A stretch of DNA of 45,403 nt from JAFAGX01 sp035623255 (GTDB taxonomy: Bacteria; Acidobacteriota; Terriglobia; Terriglobales; Acidobacteriaceae). The stretch lies in assembly GCA_035623255.1 (NCBI GenBank), contig DASPTU010000034.1, forward strand, positions 1-45,403. The letters are read 5' to 3'. Position 1 is the first letter of the stretch; each line of letters opens with the position of its first letter. The position numbers and the translations under genes were made by a program. Positions 41,604 to 45,403 of this stretch are shown here, piece after piece. The notes under the pieces were generated by a model. That model made no database searches, was not told where the DNA came from, and saw only the letters and a list, made by a program, of their open reading frames with translations.

Positions 41604-43430
41604 TTGGCTTCGGGAATCCGCAATATCGCCATTATCGCCCACGTGGACCACGGCAAGACCACGCTAGTGGACGCCATGCTCAAGCAGAGCGGCACGTTCC
41701 GCTCCAATGAAACGGTTGTCGAACGTGTTATGGACTCTAACGAACTAGAGCGCGAGCGTGGCATCACTATTCTTGCCAAGAATACGGCGGTCTTCTATCA
41801 GGGCGTTAAGATCAACATCGTCGATACGCCAGGACACAGCGACTTTGGCGGCGAAGTAGAGCGTGCCCTCAAAATGGTGGACGGAGTCATGCTCCTGGTC
41901 GATGCCAGTGAAGGCCCGTTGCCACAAACCCGCTACGTGCTCGGTAAAGCTCTGGAGGCGCATCTTCCGCCGATTCTCGTGATCAATAAGATCGACCGGT
42001 CTGACGCCCGTCCGCAGGAGGTTCTGAACGAAGTTTACGACCTTTTTATCGACCTCGACGCGCAGGAAGAGCAACTCGAATTTCCAGTCCTTTATACAAA
42101 TGCGAAAGCAGGAACAGCCACAAACGATGCAAAAACCGCAGGCGAAGATCTGCAACCACTTTTCGATGCAATCCTGAATACCATTCCCCAAGCTGCCGGT
42201 GACCCGGGCGGGCCACTGCAGGTCCTGGTCGCAAATCTCGACTACAGTGATTACTTGGGACGCCTGGCTATCGCCCGCGTGTTCAACGGGACGTTGCGCA
42301 CTGGCGAAGAAGTTGGCATCGCCAAGCTGGACGGTTCGCTGCAAAAGACGAAAATCACCAAGCTGTTTTCCTTCTCCGGCTTGCGCCGCACCGATATCAC
42401 CGAAACCAGTCTTGGCGACATAGTCGCAGTTGCCGGAGTCGAGGGCATTACGATCGGCGAAACGATCACTAACGCGGAGAATCCTGCACCGCTGCCGCCA
42501 ATCACTATAGATGAACCCACGATCGCGATGCAGTTCACGGTGAATACCTCGCCGTTCGCCGGTCGCGAAGGCGCCTATGTGACGTCGCGGAACCTTCGCG
42601 AGCGGCTGGAAAAAGAGCTGTTGACGAATGTGTCCTTGCGGATGCAGGAAACGGAGAGCACCGATTCCTTCGCCGTCATGGGCCGCGGCGAACTGCAACT
42701 CTCAATCCTGATTGAGATGATGCGGCGCGAAGGCTACGAACTGATGGTGGGTAAGCCGGAGATCGTGACCAAGCGTGTGGACGGCAAACTGATGGAACCC
42801 GTCGAACGGCTGACAGTAGACATCCCTGAAGAGTTCGTCGGCGTGGTCATGGAGCAGCTCGGCAGCCGCAAGAGTGAAGTCGTAAACATGCACAACCACG
42901 GCTATGGTCGAGTGCGCATCGAATTTCGGGTTCCCAGCCGGGGACTCATAGGCTTGCGAAGTCAGTTGCTCACAGACACGCGCGGAACCATCGTGATGAA
43001 CTCTTTGTTTGATGGATACACCGAATGGCAGGGTGAGATTCCCCACCGCCCAACCGGTGCGCTGGTTGCCGACCGTGCCGGGGTGACGACTGCGTACGCA
43101 CTTTGGGGACTGCAAGAACGGGGAGAGTTGTTCCTCGGCCCTGGCATTGAAGTCTATGAGGGCATGATCATTGGCGAGAATGCCAAAGACAATGATCTCG
43201 ATGTCAATGTCGTACGCGAGAAAAAGCTAACCAACATGCGCGCCTCAACAGCGGACGAAGCTATCCGGCTGGTACCGTTTCGCCAGCTCAATCTTGAACA
43301 GGCGATCGAATTTATTGCCGACGATGAATTCGTTGAAGTCACGCCGAAATCACTGCGATTACGCAAAAAAATCCTGGAAGCCAACAGGCGCAAAAAGAGT
43401 TCGATGGCTGTCATAGAAGAGGGTTATTAA
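41604..43430 (+). CDS. typA: translational GTPase BipA/TypA
   Basis: 608 residues from TTG 41604, preceded by aaagg; the longer open frame back to 41202 runs inside the amine oxidoreductase and is rejected. G-motifs: AHVDHGKTTLVD, DTPGHSDFGGEVER, NKIDR. Domains typical of EF-G-like factors follow, with MGRGELQLSILIEMMRREGYE and the BipA-specific C-terminal part with GLIGLRSQLLTDTRGTIVMN and KKLTNMRASTADEAIRLVPF. It binds ribosomes under stress and aids 50S assembly. A -10-like TATAGT at 41571-41576 may be its promoter. Its TAA overlaps the next ATG by one base. Confidence 0.93.
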   Translation: MASGIRNIAIIAHVDHGKTTLVDAMLKQSGTFRSNETVVERVMDSNELERERGITILAKNTAVFYQGVKINIVDTPGHSDFGGEVERALKMVDGVMLLVDASEGPLPQTRYVLGKALEAHLPPILVINKIDRSDARPQEVLNEVYDLFIDLDAQEEQLEFPVLYTNAKAGTATNDAKTAGEDLQPLFDAILNTIPQAAGDPGGPLQVLVANLDYSDYLGRLAIARVFNGTLRTGEEVGIAKLDGSLQKTKITKLFSFSGLRRTDITETSLGDIVAVAGVEGITIGETITNAENPAPLPPITIDEPTIAMQFTVNTSPFAGREGAYVTSRNLRERLEKELLTNVSLRMQETESTDSFAVMGRGELQLSILIEMMRREGYELMVGKPEIVTKRVDGKLMEPVERLTVDIPEEFVGVVMEQLGSRKSEVVNMHNHGYGRVRIEFRVPSRGLIGLRSQLLTDTRGTIVMNSLFDGYTEWQGEIPHRPTGALVADRAGVTTAYALWGLQERGELFLGPGIEVYEGMIIGENAKDNDLDVNVVREKKLTNMRASTADEAIRLVPFRQLNLEQAIEFIADDEFVEVTPKSLRLRKKILEANRRKKSSMAVIEEGY

Positions 43431-43663
43431 TGCCGCGGGCGAAATCAGGACGCAATCCGAAGGCCGAGACGAAGATAAGAATGCTCCTCGTACCCTGCAG
43501 TTGCGGCAAGACGTTCGCTGTATCCCGGGATTACGACAGCCAGGGTACAAGTTGGACGCGATACTTGATATGTCCGAATTGTGGCAAGCGCCACGACCCT
43601 AAAAACCGTCTGCTCGAAGTTGGCTATGAATCTGAGGGTTATTGGAAGGTGGACAGATGTTAA
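43430..43663 (+). CDS. small zinc-ribbon protein coupled to typA
   Basis: 77 residues from ATG 43430 in the TAATG overlap with typA. Two knuckles, Cys23-Ser-Cys25 in VPCSCGKTF and Cys48/Cys51 in LICPNCGKRH, form a likely zinc ribbon. The basic N-terminus (PRAKSGRNPKAETK) suggests nucleic acid or ribosome contact. No family name is known to me. Coupling to a ribosome-associated GTPase hints at a role near translation. Confidence 0.65.
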   Translation: MPRAKSGRNPKAETKIRMLLVPCSCGKTFAVSRDYDSQGTSWTRYLICPNCGKRHDPKNRLLEVGYESEGYWKVDRC

Positions 43664-43668
43664 GGTTA

Positions 43669-43732
43669 TCATTCTGAGCGAAGCCAGCCGATTGGGTTGC
43701 GTATCGGCTGCGAAGTCGAAGAATCCCTCGCC
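43669..43732. repeat. intergenic palindromic repeat
   Basis: tcattctgagcgaag, a hairpin agccgat-N10-atcggct (43687-43710 region), and gcgaagtcgaagaatccctcg follow each other. The pattern of ATTCTGAGCGAAG flanking a variable palindrome and ending in CGAAGAATC is a familiar dispersed intergenic repeat in Acidobacteriota and other soil genomes. Only this copy was found in the window. Confidence 0.55.
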
Positions 43733-43781
43733 GCATAACTGCAGCATGCGTCATCCACGATGAGCACATCCTCCGCGAGCC

Positions 43782-44738
43782 ATGGACACCAATAACGCTA
43801 CTCTCACCCGCGTCGCCATCGTTGGACTGGGCAACGTGGGTGCGACTTTTGCTTATGCTTTGCTGCTAAGCGGTCTTGCCGCGGAAATTGTCTTGATCGA
43901 CGCCAATCGTGCGAAGGCCGAAGGCGAAGCGATGGACCTGAACCACGCCGTGCCCTTCACGCACCCGACGAATGTGTGGGCTGGCGACTATTCTGATTGT
44001 GCCGGCGCTGTTGTCACTGTGCTGGCAGCCGGAGCACCGCAGACCCCTGGCGAAACTCGTCTCCACCTCATCAACAAGAACGCAGCAATCTGGCGCTCGA
44101 TCGTGCCAGAAGTCGCCAGACACAATCCCCATGGAATTCTCCTCATCGCTACCAATCCGGTTGACGTCCTCACGTATGCCACACTCAAGCTTTCCGCCTT
44201 GCCGCCGCAAAGCGTGATCGGTTCAGGGACGATTCTCGACACAGCCCGCTTTCGTTATCTGCTCAGTCAGCACTTTGGCGTCGATGCGCGTAGCGTTCAC
44301 GCCTACATCATCGGAGAACACGGTGACAGCGAAGTTCCTGTTTGGTCTTCGGCCAATATCGCCGGTATGCGGCTGCGCGAGTTCCACAAAATGCAAGGCA
44401 TGCACTACGATGCGCCGGTCGTGGACAAGATTTTCGCGCAAACGCGAGACGCCGCTTACCACATCATCGAACGCAAAGGCGCTACCTACTATGCGGTTGC
44501 TGCCGGCCTTATGCGCATCACGCAAGCAATTCTGCGTAACCAGCGAACTGTACTTTCGGTTTCCAGTCTGATTACGGATTACTACGGCATAGATGACGTG
44601 TGCTTCAGTCTTCCGACCGTGATTGATCGCGGTGGAGTTGAGCAGGTTCTGCGTCTCGAACTCGATTCCCAGGAATTAGGAAACCTGCGCCGGTCCGCGG
44701 AAATCCTGAAACAAACAATCAGGTCTTTGAACTTGTAG
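43782..44738 (+). CDS. ldh: L-lactate dehydrogenase
   Basis: 318 residues. NAD-binding motif VAIVGLGNVGATFAYALL (11-28), the specificity loop GAPQTPGETR with Gln87 at the position that favours pyruvate over oxaloacetate and catalytic Arg93, ATNPVDVLTY, and the proton-relay His180 in IGEHGDSEVPVW. The Gln distinguishes it from malate dehydrogenase, which has Arg there. It converts pyruvate and NADH to L-lactate, or the reverse. It stands alone between an intergenic repeat and the RRM gene. Confidence 0.92.
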   Translation: MDTNNATLTRVAIVGLGNVGATFAYALLLSGLAAEIVLIDANRAKAEGEAMDLNHAVPFTHPTNVWAGDYSDCAGAVVTVLAAGAPQTPGETRLHLINKNAAIWRSIVPEVARHNPHGILLIATNPVDVLTYATLKLSALPPQSVIGSGTILDTARFRYLLSQHFGVDARSVHAYIIGEHGDSEVPVWSSANIAGMRLREFHKMQGMHYDAPVVDKIFAQTRDAAYHIIERKGATYYAVAAGLMRITQAILRNQRTVLSVSSLITDYYGIDDVCFSLPTVIDRGGVEQVLRLELDSQELGNLRRSAEILKQTIRSLNL

Positions 44739-44772
44739 GCAGTCGCGCGTGATGAATTTGCATCAGATTTGC

Positions 44773-44880
44773 TATACTTCCACCGCGTTTGACTGTTCGT
44801 TAACTTTGGCCCTCTGGCCAACCAGCCTCTGCTGTCGGCGCCGAAGCCGCACACTCAAATAGCTCAATCAGAGGCAAGTT
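44773..44880 (+). promoter_or_regulatory. promoter -10 and structured leader of the RRM gene
   Basis: A good -10 box TATACT (44773-44778) without a convincing -35 precedes a leader of about 95 bases. It contains a perfect 6-bp hairpin ttggcc-ctct-ggccaa (44806-44821) and a cggcgccg palindrome. The ribosome binding site AGAGG precedes GTG 44882. Such leaders are common on cold-induced RNA-binding protein genes; regulation here is inferred. Confidence 0.4.
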
Positions 44881-44881
44881 C

Positions 44882-45193
44882 GTGAAAAACATTTTTGTCG
44901 GGAACCTCGACTTCAACGTCTCAGAGGATGAGCTGCGCAACCTCTTCGGGACTTATGGACAGGTGGACCGGGTAACCATTCTGACCGACCGCGACACAGG
45001 GCGCTCGCGCGGATTCGGATTTGTGGAGATGACAAGCACCGAGGACGGCGAGAAAGCCATCGCGGCGCTGAATGGCACGCAGCTGGCAGGACGTACGTTG
45101 AATGTAAACGAAGCCCGTCCTAAGGCGGAGCGAGCTGGCGGCGGCGGTGGTGGACGCGACCGCGGAGGTCGAGGCGGTGGCAGGAATCGTTGA
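44882..45193 (+). CDS. glycine-rich RRM RNA-binding protein
   Basis: 103 residues from GTG 44882. One RNA recognition motif (about 2-80) with RNP2 IFVGNL and RNP1 RGFGFVEM, both aromatic RNA-stacking positions present, and the helix SEDELRNLFGTYG. The tail is a Gly/Arg run (RAGGGGGGRDRGGRGGG), RGG-like, which adds unspecific RNA binding. Such proteins act as RNA chaperones or cold-response factors in bacteria and cyanobacteria. A weak hairpin cctgt-cttc-acagg follows the stop. Confidence 0.9.
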   Translation: MKNIFVGNLDFNVSEDELRNLFGTYGQVDRVTILTDRDTGRSRGFGFVEMTSTEDGEKAIAALNGTQLAGRTLNVNEARPKAERAGGGGGGRDRGGRGGGRNR

Positions 45194-45261
45194 TAGCGTG
45201 CCTGTCTTCACAGGTGGAATTGATGAGCGTCAACCTCTGCATTACACTTGAGCAGTGGAGC

Positions 45262-45338
45262 GCGCCCGTAGCTCAATTGGATAGAGCGCCGGCCTCCGGA
45301 GCCGTAGGTTAGGGGTTCGAGTCCCTTCGGGCGCGCCA
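45262..45338 (+). tRNA. tRNA-Arg (anticodon CCG)
   Basis: 77 bases with encoded CCA. Acceptor GCGCCCG / CGGGCGC, D arm with GCTC-AATTGGATA-GAGC, anticodon loop CTCCGGA giving anticodon CCG, and T arm GGGGTTCGAGTCCC. The top pair of the anticodon stem (27-43) is C-T, a mismatch; all other stems pair. Confidence 0.95.
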
Positions 45339-45403
45339 GCTTCCGATCTGATTCCTCTCCAGGAAGTATCGCTGAGTGGGCTATCACGGGTTCATTCGAT
45401 CCA

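Noticed and set aside
1..45403. CRISPR array, defence island, prophage or transposase
   Set aside because: No regularly spaced repeats, Cas, restriction, toxin-antitoxin, phage structural or intact transposase genes were seen in any frame.

Overview
The window looks like a chromosomal segment of a soil Acidobacteriota (Terriglobia/Koribacter-like) bacterium. This is inferred from a very large Oar-like receptor with an N-terminal carboxypeptidase-regulatory repeat, a tandem pair of DUF507 genes, a recJ / lptC-lptA fusion / lptB / rpoN / hpf order, frequent GTG and TTG starts, and moderately high GC. No rRNA, CRISPR array, intact transposase or prophage was seen.

Left part (1-5.8 kb) is accessory. 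It holds the tail of a methyltransferase, a small ferredoxin-fold-like protein, a decayed tyrosine-recombinase C-terminus, a YdjM-like membrane protein, several small membrane or hypothetical genes (two of them fragments), and a minus-strand arsenic operon arsR-arsM-arsC-aquaporin. The aquaporin is broken by an in-frame TAG and a 3' truncation. A tRNA-Ser(CGA) closes the segment, and its 3' end faces the arsenic block, which fits an old island scar.

Middle part (5.8-24 kb) is mostly housekeeping: tadA, an isolated nuoI-like ferredoxin, agmatine deiminase overlapping an exported creatininase-family protein, a leaderless sugar-binding-like protein, a cupin, a DinB-like exported protein with a coupled small membrane protein, hpf, rpoN with an acidic insert, lptB, a long LptC/LptA-like protein, recJ, two DUF507 genes, and two membrane glycosyltransferases.

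The region from 23.96 to 41.5 kb is the most coherent system: a divergent polyamine acquisition and catabolism locus. Leftward run: Oar/TonB-type outer-membrane receptor, class III aminotransferase, APC permease, aldehyde dehydrogenase, GabT-like aminotransferase, and methylmalonate/malonate-semialdehyde dehydrogenase. Rightward run: a MerR-XRE-cupin triple-domain regulator, PotD, PotA, PotB, PotC, and a Tat-signal flavin amine oxidoreductase. Read together, these genes could take polyamines across both membranes, oxidise them, and send the C4 part through GABA to succinate semialdehyde and the C3 part through beta-alanine and malonate semialdehyde to acetyl-CoA. The substrate assignments are inference.

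Right end (41.6-45.4 kb): typA with an overlapping zinc-ribbon gene, an intergenic palindromic repeat, L-lactate dehydrogenase, a glycine-rich RRM RNA-binding protein with a structured leader, and tRNA-Arg(CCG).
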